A stretch of 64,000 bases of DNA from Amoebidium appalachense (GCA_963693365.1 CAVNZM010000011.1:9114001-9178000), one strand, 5' to 3'; positions 34,471 through 48,721 are shown, numbered from the stretch's first letter. The notes: generated by a model not told the origin, from the letters alone. Numbers and translations are program-made.

Positions 34471-35070
34471 GTGAGTCACGTGATCAGTCGCTCTCCGGGT
34501 CGTCCGCGTTCCCTTGAAAATAAGAATAGTTTTAAGTCTATGGCTGATAGATACCTTTTTACTTTACGTGTCGAGTCCCTCCCAGTGTTAGGTCAGCAAA
34601 AACACCAACTACTAGTAGCCTATATGGCGGATACGGTTAGACAATCTCGCTCCTATATAGATTCGGGGTTTACGCTGTTTACGCGAGGAAAAGTGAGACA
34701 CTAGTATCAGGTATGGAGGGTTTTTGCTCGGAATATCCCCTCAGCGGTATATCATGATCACGTACAATGTTTATTCATGATGTTGTGTCGTTTAAATATG
34801 CAAAGATGATTATGTCTTGGCGTTGTAATCGGTTTTTGGTGTCTCCTGCTCGTATGTGTAATATGTGTGGGGGGGCGGTTTACTCGCGGCGGCATATCTA
34901 TCAATAATAATAAGTGTGACCTGTTAGCTAATATGGTAGAACCGGAGGTTATGGGCGGCTTTATTCTCTTTTCTACTTCTCTCCCCCAGTATATCCGTTA
35001 TAAAATGACCGTGCTAGATCACCTTATTAATGCTGCACAGTATGATATTGTCACGGATATGGTGTCTTAA
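34471..35070 (+). pseudogene. Degenerate LINE ORF2 3' fragment
   Basis: Short plus-strand frames read as the C-terminal part of a LINE ORF2. There is a Cys/His cluster (MCNMCGG, then SRRHIY, then NKCDLLANM) and a tail KMTVLDHLINAAQYDIV that resembles NILDFILNTRNYDLFIR at the end of ORF2 at 27730-27780. The frame breaks at a G run near 34868. The embedded 34661-34780 segment is the inverted partner of 28035-28165. Confidence 0.4.
34661..34780 (+). repeat. Dispersed repeat, inverted partner of 28035-28165
   Basis: Carries GGTTTACGCTGTTTACGCGA, ATCAGGTATGG, GCTCGGAATATCCCCTCAGC and GGTATATCATGATCACGTAC in the same order as the minus strand of 28035-28165. Confidence 0.8.
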
Positions 35071-35114
35071 CTTTCTCTCGGAGCTACCAATGCTAGCTTC
35101 TGCTTATCCATAAT

Positions 35115-35222
35115 CTGCCCAATGTAATTTGATTTACATTGAATGTGAATCAATCTTGTATCCCGGGAATTTTGGAAAATCGGTCAATTAGGGTGATTTA
35201 CATTAAATGTGAATCAAAACCC
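35115..35222. repeat. Two near-palindromes of TGATTTACATT/AATGTGAATCA
   Basis: TGATTTACATTGAATGTGAA at about 35129 and TGATTTACATTAAATGTGAA at about 35194 are imperfect palindromes 65 bp apart. Related GATTCACATT motifs occur at 43250-43290 and 43448-43470. Origin unknown. Confidence 0.6.
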
Positions 35223-35756
35223 CCCTTCAAAAAACAGAGCTTTTTCCCGTATAAATGACCCGGTGGGGTCGAAACTTTGCAAGAGCGAAGGAAACATATA
35301 TAGTTTTCAAAGCCCCGCGGCTGGGTATGGGTTGTATATGGGCTTTGCGGCGCAGCGAGGGCGTGCTGGCACACAAAGTTGGATATCGACAACCCATAGA
35401 ATGATCAATGCTTGCAATCGACTGATTGATGTAAGTGTGCTGCCTTGCAATATGTTACCTCATAATGAGCTTCTGAACAGCGTTTCATCTATTGACTAAA
35501 AGATGAAGGTCGACCAGTTTCAATGCTTTACACCCCTCGAAGACTGAAAACCATTGGTTGTTACACAAAGGAAAACCATATATGGTGTTTAGACGTAGCC
35601 TTTTTTGGCTCTTGTAAACAAAGCAACGCACCGTGACCCCTTGAAAGAGCTGCACGTAGATCATCTTCCCATACCCGTGATTGAATTGCACCGTTATAAT
35701 GTCATTTCTCCTTGAGATATACCAGTAGTTGGTGTCTCTTACAATGTACACAAAGA

Positions 35757-36098
35757 ATGGACGGGGGCATGGAACTTGGTGATGGCAGTGGTGCGGGGTT
35801 CGAAGCAGGGGCACTTGACTCGGATTTCTTTGACAATATTTTTTCCGACGATAGCACACAGAGTGATACAGAAGAAGACAGCGAGGCTACAGAGGATACC
35901 GCTCTCTCAGGGAAATGGCGCATTTTTGACCCCAAGCAAGTAGACATAGCACTCAAAGCAGACGATCTTGAAAACAGGCTCCTAGACACGTTCAGGCGCA
36001 AGTCCAGTAATCCAAACGCCAAATCCTGCTTCGATATATGGCACACGAACAAGGATATCAAAACACCTGAATACTGGGCAGATTACGAGCCTCAGTAG
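35757..36098 (+). CDS. Hypothetical acidic protein, 113 residues
   Basis: ATG at 35757, stop TAG at 36096. The N-terminal 50 residues are strongly acidic (DSDFFDNIFSDD, QSDTEEDSEATED). The rest is mixed-charge and includes FDPKQVDIALKADDL and FDIWHTNKDIKTPEYW. An acidic head like this occurs in piggyBac-type transposases, but no catalytic region follows because the copia element begins downstream. Not recognised; it may be a first exon or a transposon remnant. Confidence 0.4.
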   Translation: MDGGMELGDGSGAGFEAGALDSDFFDNIFSDDSTQSDTEEDSEATEDTALSGKWRIFDPKQVDIALKADDLENRLLDTFRRKSSNPNAKSCFDIWHTNKDIKTPEYWADYEPQ

Positions 36099-36143
36099 AC
36101 ACGGTGGTCGCAGTGTGAAATGATTGGTTAAGTTAGAGTCACG

Positions 36144-36362
36144 TCACTTGCAGGCTTTGCTGTTGCCAAAGAGTTCTTCTTGTGTTTTTTCCTTCACCCC
36201 CCCCCCCCCCCCCCCTCCCCCCCCCCTGTTGGACATTGTGTTCATAGAAGCTAGTTCTAGTGCACGTTGTTCCTTCTGTAAGTCAGAAATGATTGCATCT
36301 TGTGAGGCCAACCTCTGCTCCAGTAGTTGGACTAGTTGCTGCAACTGTAAGTTGTCAGACAT
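36144..36362 (-). pseudogene. Second, truncated copia gag start
   Basis: From the ATG at 36362 the first 45 or so codons are identical to the gag start at 40722 (MSDNLQLQQLVQLLEQRLAS). Identity stops at 36224-36227, where the sequence enters a C/G tract; the frame beyond is unrelated. Together with the adjoining LTR it forms the 5' end of a second copia copy. Confidence 0.85.
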
Positions 36363-36391
36363 AGTGTCGTGTATGATGGGTAACTAGTCTA

Positions 36392-36991
36392 TGTGTTTTG
36401 TGCACTGGAAACGACAGTAGAAAAGTGTAAATCAAACGTTCTGCTTCCCATGTTTGTGACATGGGAGGCACTGCTTTATATAGTCGTTGGCCACCTCATG
36501 GTGGCCTCGTGTGCACCCTGGTGGTGGGCCATGTACAGCATGGCCGAAAAGAGAGCACAATGAAAACAAGTCGTTAAAGATATAAAAGTTAACTGTGCAC
36601 GTTGAGTGGCTAGTTAACTTGCACTAAAGCACACAAATAAACGTGTTTAACACACCAATTGCAGTTAAACGTAAATCTTGCTTCACACAACTAAAAATAT
36701 TCTGAGAATATCCGGGAATAAAGCACACTACCACTCTAAGAATAGAATCCTGTGGCAAATATAGACATGACATCATCTGAACCGGGAATATTAATTAATG
36801 AGCACAATTAGCACGTTGCTAGTGAAGCTCGTCATTGGTACAGTTTTGGCTCAAACATATAACTACCATATATGAATATGACCGTAAACAAAAGCTCTAT
36901 GCACTCGAGTGAGTGTTGAAACAGTTATTCAATTGCTCAGAAACTTTCTCTAACAGACATTGCTAGCCGGGAGTACCAGTGTACTCCAACA
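36392..36991 (-). repeat. Copia LTR, left copy (3' LTR of the element)
   Basis: Sense start TGTTGGAGTACAC at 36991, preceded by the purine tract GAGTAGGGG. The copy, with the gag start beside it, matches 40584-41351 at a constant offset of 4360 bp without visible mismatch. The end near 36392 is estimated, since the primer-binding site was not recognised. Confidence 0.85.
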
Positions 36992-37175
36992 CCCCTACTC
37001 AATTGGATAATTGTGGTATGAATTAATGCAACTGAGCTCGAGTGCTTCAGGTGCACAAAATACAGACAATAAAGATTCCCCTACTCAATTTTAGTATGGT
37101 ACACGTAGTTGCACAGTCGGATGCAACTCTCTCCCCCCCTGAAGTATGAGGGCGCAGTTGGTTGATGACGGGTGC

Positions 37176-38488
37176 TCAGCACATGTTGAGCATCCCCACG
37201 GCCTTGGTGAAGAAAGAGGCAGACAGGGCCTTGGTGAACATGTCGGCCTTGTTGTCAGCAGAAGCCACCGGGACCACAGTGATGTTGCCCAGCAGGTGAT
37301 GTTCCTTGACGGAGCAGTAGCGGACGTCGATGTGCTTGGTCTTGGGCTTAACCCCCAGGGTGTCCAGCAGGGCCCGGGCAGACTCATTGTCCCCATGGAT
37401 GGGCACCGGGGTGGGCTCATTGATAGGATTAAGGCCCAGGTCGTCCATCACATAGTTGAGCCATAGGGCCTCGTTCGTAGCAGCAGACATGGCCACAAAT
37501 TCAGCCTCAGTGGAGCTGTGGGTGGTGATGGACTGGAGCCGAGACACCCAGGACACAGGGGAGGAGTTTATGAAGAAGACATAGCCCGTGGTGGAGCGCC
37601 GGGTGTCGCGGTCCTCGGCGTAGTCGGAGTCGGAGTAGCCAACAAGGTTGGGGGGGCCGGGACGGTAGACAATACCCAGGTCGATGGTGGCCAGCAGGTA
37701 GCTTACAACTCTGGTAGCCATAGTCCAGTGGGTGACGGTGGGCGCATGAATGTGTCGAGTAAGGACTCCCAGAGCCTGGGAAATGTCGGGGCGGGTGGTA
37801 CGCGCAATCCACAGCAGGGCACCGACCAGGCTGGCATAGTCCTCCTTCTTGCTGTAGGCTGGGGTCTTGTTGCTTTCACTGGCCTGGCCCGGGACGATGG
37901 GGGTCTTGGTGCCGGACATGTGGGTGAGACGAAAACGGGCAGCCAAGTCGATGATGTGTTGACGATGGCCCAGACGCAGAGACCCGTCCTCCAGCCAGGT
38001 AAGAGTGTGCCCGATGAGCAGGGTAGGACGACCCAGGTCCTTGGCAGAGAAACGAGCATCCAGCTTGGTGAAAAAATCGTCGATGAGCGCATCAGTGGCG
38101 GCCGTCACGGTGAAGTCATCCACGTAGGCAGCAAGGGCAATAAATGTTGGGGTCCCGGCATTCTTGATGAACAGGCACGGGTCAGCAGCACTCACAATGA
38201 AGCCTTGGTCGAGGAGATGGTCACGGAGGGCCTCATACCACTGGCGCGGTGCCTGTTTTAGGCCGTAGAGCGCCTTGTGGAGCAAGCCGACAGCATGGGG
38301 GGCCGAGGGGTTGACGAAGCCAGGGGGCTGCTCAATGTAGATGGTCTCGTTGACGGTGCCGTTGAGGAATGCTGTGTTGACGTCGATGTGGCGCAGAGGC
38401 AGACCTTGGGCCACGGAGGTAGCCAAAACCAGCCGGATGGTAGCCAGCGCAGCCACAGGTGACTCGGTGACGAAATAGTCCTGGCCAG
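37176..38488 (-). CDS. Copia reverse transcriptase and RNase H region
   Basis: The coding part starts at the rearrangement junction (GQDYFVTESPVAAL) and runs to the stop at 37176. The frame itself is open further upstream (to 38819), but that part reads the inverted segment backwards. Copia RT signatures follow in order: IDVNTAFLNGTVNETIYIEQ, PGF, KALYGLKQAPRQWYEALRD, CLFIKN and the catalytic LAAYVDDFTV. The RNase H region has GYSDSDYAEDRDTRRSTTGY, SVSWVSRLQ-like and HSSTEAEFVAMSAA, then KHIDVRY. The N-terminal part of RT, usually preceding DYFETFSPVA, is missing. Confidence 0.9.
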
Positions 38489-38705
38489 GCAACAGAATGG
38501 GACTGCCGAACGACTGAACCGGACCCTCCTCGACATGGTTCGGGCACTCCTGCAGCAGTCCGGCCTTCCGGTGGGATTCTGGGCCGAGGCAGCTGTGACC
38601 GCGGCTTTTATACGCAACATGCTCCCGTCGCGAGCCACCGGCAGCCAATCGTCTCCCGCCCTGCTGTGGACCGGCATTCCTCCCGACTACAGCCGGCTCC
38701 GTGTC
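38485..38705 (+). pseudogene. Inverted integrase C-terminal segment inside the copia element
   Basis: On the plus strand, opposite to the rest of the element, positions 38490-38705 read QQNGTAERLNRTLLDMVRAL and then SGLPVGFWAEAAVTAAFIRN. This is the conserved copia integrase C-terminal region that should follow the DDE core. The left junction sits in CCTGGCCAGG (38480-38489). The right junction is bracketed by CCGGCTC (38693-38699) and GAGCCGG (38707-38713). The missing sequence between this segment and RT shows an accompanying deletion. Confidence 0.9.
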
Positions 38706-40722
38706 TAGAGCCGGTGGTAGTGATCTGATGGCGAATGCCATGCTCACGGTTGTAGTCCCCGAAGGCCGTGCCCATGTACTCGCCCCCCCCGTCGGACTGA
38801 AACACCTGCATGGGAACACCGTGTTGGGTAACCGCCGCCTTGTGGTACGTCACATATGCAGCCAGTGTGTCCGACTTCTTGACGAGGGGCACGGCCGTGG
38901 TGTGGCCGGTGAATTCGTCGTGGAACGTCGCCAAGTACTGAGCACCACCGATCGCGGGAGGGAAGGGGCCGCTGATGTCGCTGTGAACCTTGGCTAGGAC
39001 CCGGGGAGCTTGGCTAGTTGATTCGGAGAAGGCAACACGGTGGGCTTTCCCGAGGGCACAGGGCTCACACACACCCGGAGACTTGGCACCGCCACCCACC
39101 AACAGGCCTGCAGACTTGATGACCGAGCGTACAGCGTCAATGCCAGCATGGCCCAGACGGTAGTGCCACGTGTTGAGGTCGGCAGTAACCTTGAGGATAC
39201 GCGGAGCAGTGGTGGTTTGGGCGTCCGGGGTTGTGTCCGCGCGCAGAAGAGACACCGCCATGTGGTACAGCTTGGTGCCGACAGCCGAGCCGGTGGCCAG
39301 AATTTGATCGCCGTAGCACAACTTAACGCCGCCGCGGGTGTCAAAGCGGGGTAAAACACCGTTGGTAGTTGCCGTGAACACACTGATGAGAGTGTCGGGG
39401 ATGGAGGGCACGTAGAGTACATCCGTCAGCTGATGCACCGCAGTAACGCCGTCGATGGTGCTGGAAAAGAACACGTCGCCCACCCCAAGCACTGCACATG
39501 CACCCTTGTCGGCTACTTGGACCGTGGAGTAAGGCGCCGCACGCATGTTGATGAACACATCGGGCCGGGGGCACACATGGTCAGTGGCTCCAGAGTCGAG
39601 GAGCACCTTGTTGGTGCCACAGTCGTTGCTAGACATGAGGAAAGCCCGGGGAGCGGCAGCCCCCCCCTTGCACTGTGCCGTAGTGTGGGTAGTAGAGGCA
39701 GGGTGGTTGATGCAGGACCCAGGCGGGAGGGGACCACCCTTAGGTTTGCGGCCGTTGGCACGGTTGCCCCCCTTGCACATGGCGGTAGTGTGACTGGTAG
39801 ACAGTGGGTGGTTGACGCAGGAACCCTTGGGGTAGGTGCTGGCACGGTTGTTGCCAGAGTTGCTGTGTTGGCCGTTGCCGTTGGGGCACTGAGACTTGAT
39901 GTGGCCTGGTTTGCCGCAGCCGTGGCAGATGACAGGTTGAGGAGCCCGTGTGGTGAAGGCGGCCGGCCCGGAGCTGGTAGTCACACGTGCACGTGGGTGG
40001 CTGGTCTCATATGCCCGTAGCTGTTGGAGGAGGCCCATCACGGTAGGCTTGGGTGTCATCTTGTAGGCAATTACAGGCATTTCGTAGTAAGGCACCTTGC
40101 CGAGGTCGTTGGTGAGCTTGGTCAGCACTTGAGCATCACCAATTTGTGTGCCGTAATCGGCCAGGCGCCGCACGTAGCCGCGGAGTTTCATGGCGTATTT
40201 CGTCGCGGTGTCCGTAGGTTCAGGCGTAGAATTCATGTACAGCCCGATAAGGTCGTACTGATTGGCCTCAGATTGCTCCAGGTAGTGGGCAGATAGGGCC
40301 GACCATATCTCCGCAGGTGTGGTGGTGCGTGTTAACCCTAGGATACAACGCACGTCAACCGAGAGTGCTTGCCACAGGTAGGAACGGGCAGTGTCGACCT
40401 GTTCACGGGTAGCCGGGTGCTCCGTACTGGGCGCGATGGTGTGGAGAAGACCAGCACCAGAAAGCTGGACATACATGGTTTCGGCCCATGTGTGGTAGTC
40501 CGTGCCTGAATCATTATCAATGCCAGTGAAGAGAGGGATGTCGACCTTGAACTTGATGGAATCATTACGTGAGGGGCCCATAACCCTGTTGGACATTGTG
40601 TTCATAGAAGCTAGTTCTAGTGCACGTTGTTCCTTCTGTAAGTCAGAAATGATTGCATCTTGTGAGGCCAACCTCTGCTCCAGTAGTTGGACTAGTTGCT
40701 GCAACTGTAAGTTGTCAGACAT
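38706..40722 (-). CDS. Copia Gag-protease-integrase (interrupted)
   Basis: ATG at 40722. The N-terminal 40 residues are a likely coiled coil. The Gag body is UBN2-like (HTWAETMYVQLSG). The CCHC knuckle is at about 266-279 (CHGCGKPGHIKSQC), followed by Cys/His-Pro-rich linkers that repeat CINHP and SxxHTTAxC. The retroviral-type protease has VLLDSGATDHVC. The integrase zinc domain has HYRLGHAGIDAV and CEPCALGKAH; the catalytic core has DISGPF and FQSDGGGEYMG. The third acidic residue and TPQQNG region are cut off after HQITTTGS by the inversion at about 38706; the frame itself closes at 38608. Confidence 0.9.
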
Positions 40723-40751
40723 AGTGTCGTGTATGATGGGTAACTAGTCTA

Positions 40752-41351
40752 TGTGTTTTGTGCACTGGAAACGACAGTAGAAAAGTGTAAATCAAACGTT
40801 CTGCTTCCCATGTTTGTGACATGGGAGGCACTGCTTTATATAGTCGTTGGCCACCTCATGGTGGCCTCGTGTGCACCCTGGTGGTGGGCCATGTACAGCA
40901 TGGCCGAAAAGAGAGCACAATGAAAACAAGTCGTTAAAGATATAAAAGTTAACTGTGCACGTTGAGTGGCTAGTTAACTTGCACTAAAGCACACAAATAA
41001 ACGTGTTTAACACACCAATTGCAGTTAAACGTAAATCTTGCTTCACACAACTAAAAATATTCTGAGAATATCCGGGAATAAAGCACACTACCACTCTAAG
41101 AATAGAATCCTGTGGCAAATATAGACATGACATCATCTGAACCGGGAATATTAATTAATGAGCACAATTAGCACGTTGCTAGTGAAGCTCGTCATTGGTA
41201 CAGTTTTGGCTCAAACATATAACTACCATATATGAATATGACCGTAAACAAAAGCTCTATGCACTCGAGTGAGTGTTGAAACAGTTATTCAATTGCTCAG
41301 AAACTTTCTCTAACAGACATTGCTAGCCGGGAGTACCAGTGTACTCCAACA
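40752..41351 (-). repeat. Copia LTR, right copy (5' LTR)
   Basis: Identical by eye to 36392-36991. The sense start TGTTGG abuts a C tract (41352-41364) followed by T9 and (TG)n, so no clean target-site duplication is visible. Confidence 0.85.
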
Positions 41352-43130
<1,779 letters not shown>

Positions 43131-44669
43131 CCCTCGCACGCTGCACGTGTCACTTAGTCACTAATTAGTATGATATGTTGGATCACGTGGCCCCCCGGCT
43201 GGCGCGGCCGCGATCATGTGAGTCGCGACTCGAAGTCGCGAATTGATTCACGCAGCATTGTTTTCAGATTGATTCACATTGTTTGGAGCTCGCACCACCC
43301 CTCGAACGTCTCTAAGTAACATGAAAAATATAGACATAAACACCCCAAAAATATTATATGGGCGCTTTTTTGACTACCAAAACTAAGGTTTTGCTTAAGT
43401 AACATGTATTTTATGACCACAGGGTAAAAATTGGGAAGCGCCACAAAATTGATTCACATTCACCGTGAATCATCCGGACTACAGGGGGGCTAGGGTTGTT
43501 TTATTGCATACAGTGTACATAAGTCACTAGCTGCATTTGATTGGCTGCGCTGGAAAACGCAGTTGGCCGTCGGCCGTCAAGTGACGCTGGGCCCCTGACG
43601 ATGTCCGCAGCAATACAAAGTGCATAAACCCCCTAAGAGCTATCCTCAGACAGAAGGTACTGTAGCAGGCTTTTTCTTCTTTCTTTTCTATGTTTTTCAT
43701 TTCTTTCTTCAAGCGGCTGTCGAACTGTTCCGCAAGCCAATCAGATACCCTCTGAAGCCTAATAAAATATATATGTCTAGAAATCATTTATAACAGATTG
43801 CATCACAAAAAACACCCCTTGTGTCTAATACAGAACCCAGGCTTTACCCAATATTCGCGCTCTCTATATACATATTTCGGTAATATTACATTTTCAAGAA
43901 AAATTCGTTGGTTCGGTTTATTCCAAGCTGCTAAACGATTGGCCGCCTTTACAAGGTTGCAATCAAAGTCAGGGTTGGAATTACTAGGTACGAATGGGAA
44001 GAACCGGAAAATACGGTGTGAAACTTTGATGGTCATCACGATTCAGATGGGCTGTAACAACATATTCAAAATTCTCTAAGTATGAGTATTTTTTGTTTGT
44101 TTGTTTGTAAATATTATTATCAATCTATAGTATTAAATATTATATTATTGTAGCTTTTATGCCTGGGATCATGATTTAGGCAGGCCCTGCAAATCTCAGT
44201 TCAACGGTATTCAGGTTTTACAAATTACGGTATTACTGTCCCATCACTCTCATCGTTGCACATCCTGGACCCTGCTTTTATTACAGTGGCGGCAACGCCA
44301 CAACTTCACAAACTGTTTTGGGTAAACTAGTTTTCGCGTCGTCTCACCCCTCTTGTGTGTGGAACCTTTGTATTGCCATGCCACAAGCTAACATGAGCCA
44401 GCTTATTGCTTATTGTCTCGGACGCTAGCCCATTTCCTTGACAACAGCCTCTTAGTAGGCGCACACATGGCAAACGCCACTGCGCGCTGACCTCACTTGC
44501 AGCTTCGCGGCATTTGGTCGATCCACCACATACACGTTAGTTTTGGATACAGCTGAGCGTACAAACAAAGAAATTTAGTTTTATCGTGCTTCCTAGCTCA
44601 TCGTTTTGGGGCATCAAGGTTGTTAAGCCCTGGCCTCGTAGCCACGGGGTACCCCGAAAAACTTCGAAA
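43131..44669. other. Spacer and 5' region of the GT34 gene
   Basis: Mostly unique, AT-richer sequence. It contains TTGATTCACATT-type motifs (43250, 43448), TTTGTTTG repeats near 44090 and a minus-strand 86-codon frame (43527-43787, ATG start, Lys/Glu-rich middle) that I cannot support as a gene. The promoter of the downstream gene probably lies in the last several hundred bases. Confidence 0.4.
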
Positions 44670-45064
44670 ATGATGGCCGCCAACAGATACGAGAAACCAA
44701 ATCCTCTGCAATGTAGCCTAAGGGTAGACAAAAGATGGGGCAATCGTGTGTTCCTTCTGTTTAACATCGGTTTTCTTTTCTGTCTCCTGACATGGTACAG
44801 AAATGATCACACAGAGTTGTACTGGGATAAGATGGCACGTGTTGATGAGGGAAAGGCTGTTAAAATGAGTGGAGATGGAGAGAATGGTGTGAGAGGTACA
44901 CAGTGCTATGTGCCTGGTTCCGTTATGCTCGACACAGCAAACAGGCAAGCGACGACTCATCCCAACCCATTTTCACCTGCCCTTCCCCATCACTTTAACT
45001 CTTCCCTCCTCATTCCACGCCTCCCCCACCTCCTCCCCGCCCCCTTTCCCTAACGGGTCTACCA

Positions 45065-45099
<35 letters not shown>

Positions 45100-45194
45100 C
45101 TCCTCGATTGAAGAAGCACTGGCTAATGGGCGTGTGCAATTACCTAAGGATTCAGGTGTGCAGGGTAGGGCAAACAATGTGGAAACATGAAAAC

Positions 45195-45261
<67 letters not shown>

Positions 45262-45548
45262 GCACACATACGACAACACCACGCAAGAACACCTGCACCT
45301 GCACAAACACATCAATACGCACAAACACACACACACACAACCGCGAAACCCACTCACCTACCCGTACCCACACTCATGTACACTGGCACATTCGTTTATG
45401 TACTCATACTTACGTACACACACACACACCTGTGTTTCATATCTGAAGTGATGGGCTCTTGTCTCCCGCCTGCAAGTTGATTGGGTTCCGTTTTTGCGCC
45501 CTTTCCCCTGAGTTTTAGCCCTTATAGCCTCCCCCCTCCCTCCCTCCC

Positions 45549-45584
<36 letters not shown>

Positions 45585-46097
45585 TCTATCTCACGTTTTT
45601 CAAGACTTTTCCCCGAAGAGATTTTGGTTGGTGTTTCACTCAGGTCGTCTTAACTACTTAGGCATAGACGCTTTTGTAACCCCCCCCCCCCCCCCCCTCC
45701 CTCCCCCCCCCCCCCCCCCCCCCTCCCCCCCCTCCCCCCCCCCCCTCCCCGAAGCACATTTTTACCCCCCTCCCCTCCCCCCCCCCAAGACACGATCAAA
45801 CACACATACCGCTGCACCCTGCAGCAATAGTATCAAAAAAACTTTAAGCTCGATAAAAGTGGTAAGAAGTAATCATAGATGATTCCGATAGAAAATGGAA
45901 GTTACGTTGCATCGGGCATCAGCACCTTCACCAACAAGCATGACTTGGCAAATACCCACACAAACACACACGCACACACACATACTCACCTACCCACCCA
46001 CACCAACAAACACACCCCACACGCAGCACCACCACCATCACCACCACACACACACACACGCACGCACACGCACCCACGCACCCACCCACGCACGCAT

Positions 46098-46128
<31 letters not shown>

Positions 46129-48291
46129 CGCACACACACACACACACACACATCCACTCCACAAACTCCCCCCCCTTCCCCTCTGCCCCACTCTTCACGT
46201 CCCCCCACTCCCTCAACCCCCCCCCCCCTCCTCCAAAAAAAAAAAAAATAGAAAACAGACAACAGAAAACACAAACACAAACACTATTATAATCTCCCAT
46301 CTGTATGATTAATCTCCCTCAATAATTATTCTTCCCCCCCACGTGCACCACAGGGCCTTCTACTGCCAGGCAGAGGAATCAGAGGAAAAAGCGCTTGCCG
46401 AAAACAGCAACAGCCGCTACCCCACAGCAACATGGCACCAGGCCGTTAAAGGGAACAACCATGGGGACTATGCAATTATCACTGCTTGGGGTGACAGGTG
46501 TGTGTGTGTGTGTGTTGGGGGGAGGGGGGAGGGGAGGGGGTGGGGGGAGAAGGGGCGGGAGTGGCGACTGGGGGGAGGGGGAGGGGGGAAGGGAGAAGGG
46601 AGGGGGGGGGGGGGGGGGGGGGGCGCTGTTGGTGGGTGGGTTGGTGGATGGGTGTATGTGCCTGTTTGTGTGTGTGTGTGTGTGTGTGTGTTCGTGTGCG
46701 GGTGTATGGGTATGTGTGTGGTGTGTGTGGGGGGGGGGGGGAGAGGGGGGGCACACACCCACAAGTGCAGAAGCAGGCACACTCACGGAGGCGCTCACGC
46801 ACGCACACGTATACAGGCACACATAGACATGCATACACACACACAAAACATTCACACACACAACCTCACCGTCCACCCCTCTCACACCCCTCCCACACAC
46901 ACATACCTCCCTGAACGCTCCCCTCCTCCCCCCCTCCCCCCATCACACAGACACACACCTTCAACCCACACACCCACTCTCTCCCTCTAGTCTAACAGTC
47001 CTCCCCCCCCCCCCCCAACGCCCCTACCCCACCCCTCCCCCCTCCCCCCTCCCTCCCCATCCGGGCTCCTCCCCCCTCCCCCCCCCCCCCCACCTCCTTC
47101 CTCCCCCCCGCGCATATTTCCAACCCTCTAACGCATACATCACCCCCCCCCCCCCTCCCCCCGCACCCCCCCAACCCACAGTGAAGGTGTAGGGGGCTAC
47201 AATCAAATGGGTACCATGACGTCAGTCAGCAAAATCCAGTACTGTGAACTGCATGGATACGCATTCTATCGCGATAACGACATGGTGCGTGAAAATATGT
47301 CGTGGAATGAAAAGGCGGCCATACGCACGCGCGCGATTCGTCGACACATGACCAATGGGAAACATCGATGGATTTGGTGGGCAGATAGTGATATTATGAT
47401 TGTGAACCCGCATGAGAATCTCGAATCACTGTGTACAGAGGCGGAAGGGTATGATATTGTCATGTCGAAGGATTGGGGTGATATGCAGATTAACGATGGG
47501 TCTTTCCTTATTAGGTAAGACACCGACACCTTTTTTAGCGCTTTGTTTCACCAACCTCCGCTTCTCAACCCGCTTTTGTCTTCGTGGCTTCTCTTGTTTT
47601 GCTAAGCTGAATTTATATCATAACCCCCCCCCCCCATCTAGTCCCCGTTTCCCCGTTAACTACTTCCCACCTCACCTGCCTCGACTTCCACCATTCCACC
47701 CCCCATCCCCCATCCCTGCCCTCCCCCCCCCCCCCCCCCCCCCCCCGGGCCTCCCCCCAGCCCCCCCTCCAACCGCCAGCCAGACCCTCCCCCCCCCCCC
47801 CCCCCCCCCCAAACACACACACACACACACATACACACACACACCCATTTCCCCATCCCTACCTTAGCCGCCCCCCCTCCCCCCACCCCCCTCCGTCCCG
47901 CTTATCCCTTTGAAGAAAAAAATGTGTTGGATGCCTCGATTTTATGAAGAGTCGAAACCCGTTATCTTACAGAGGCATAGGAACCCCCCTGGTGATAGGA
48001 CAGATCAACCAAAACCCCCAATCTACATCTTTTATTGTTTGACATTATATGCCGGTCCAAACATAGCAATCATATATGGGAACTTGCAAATCCGGCGAAT
48101 TTTTCTCTGCCCCACGGTAGGTGAAATGTTTACCCCCCCCCCCCCCCCCCTTCCCTCCTTCCCGTGATTTATCTTTTATGTGTGGTTTGCACTTTGCATT
48201 GTGTTATCCGGTATGAATCTGTGCTTCGTACTCTTGTCATGCATCCTAAGAATCTGTGCTTCGTACTCTTGTCATGCATCCTAAGCTACCT

Positions 48292-48346
<55 letters not shown>

Positions 48347-48498
48347 ACACATACGCACACACACACATGCACACACACCCACACATACGCACACACACAC
48401 ATGCACACACACCCACACATACGCACACACACACATGCACACACACGCACACACACGCACACACACGCACATACACACACATACACACACATACACAC

Positions 48499-48554
<56 letters not shown>

Positions 48555-48582
48555 ACACACACGCACGCACGCACGGGCACTT

Positions 48583-48616
<34 letters not shown>

Positions 48617-48658
48617 GTACACACAAACACACACTCGTACAAATACACACGCAAACAC

Positions 48659-48721
<63 letters not shown>

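Larger units (their letters stand above)
36392..41351 (-). mobile_element. Ty1/copia LTR retrotransposon, internally rearranged
   Basis: Order in minus sense: LTR (41351-about 40752), gag-protease-integrase, an inverted segment, RT-RNase H, LTR (36991-about 36392). LTRs are indistinguishable by eye, which implies recent insertion. The part between integrase and RT is inverted and shortened, so this copy cannot make a complete Pol. The 5' LTR ends directly in a poly(C) tract at 41352. Confidence 0.92.

Noticed and set aside
37518-38261. 247-codon plus-strand frame, and other plus-strand frames across 37-40 kb
   Set aside because: Antisense shadows of the copia gag-pol genes. The exception is 38490-38705, which is the inverted integrase segment.
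45100-45170. Possible GT34 exon reading [18 protein letters not shown]
   Set aside because: A donor exists, but there is no convincing acceptor and the phase does not fit the next exon.
45878-45955. Possible extra GT34 exon ([12 protein letters not shown]...)
   Set aside because: No GT donor follows within the CA-rich sequence, and exons 44670-44944 and 46354-46497 already join in phase through a GC donor.
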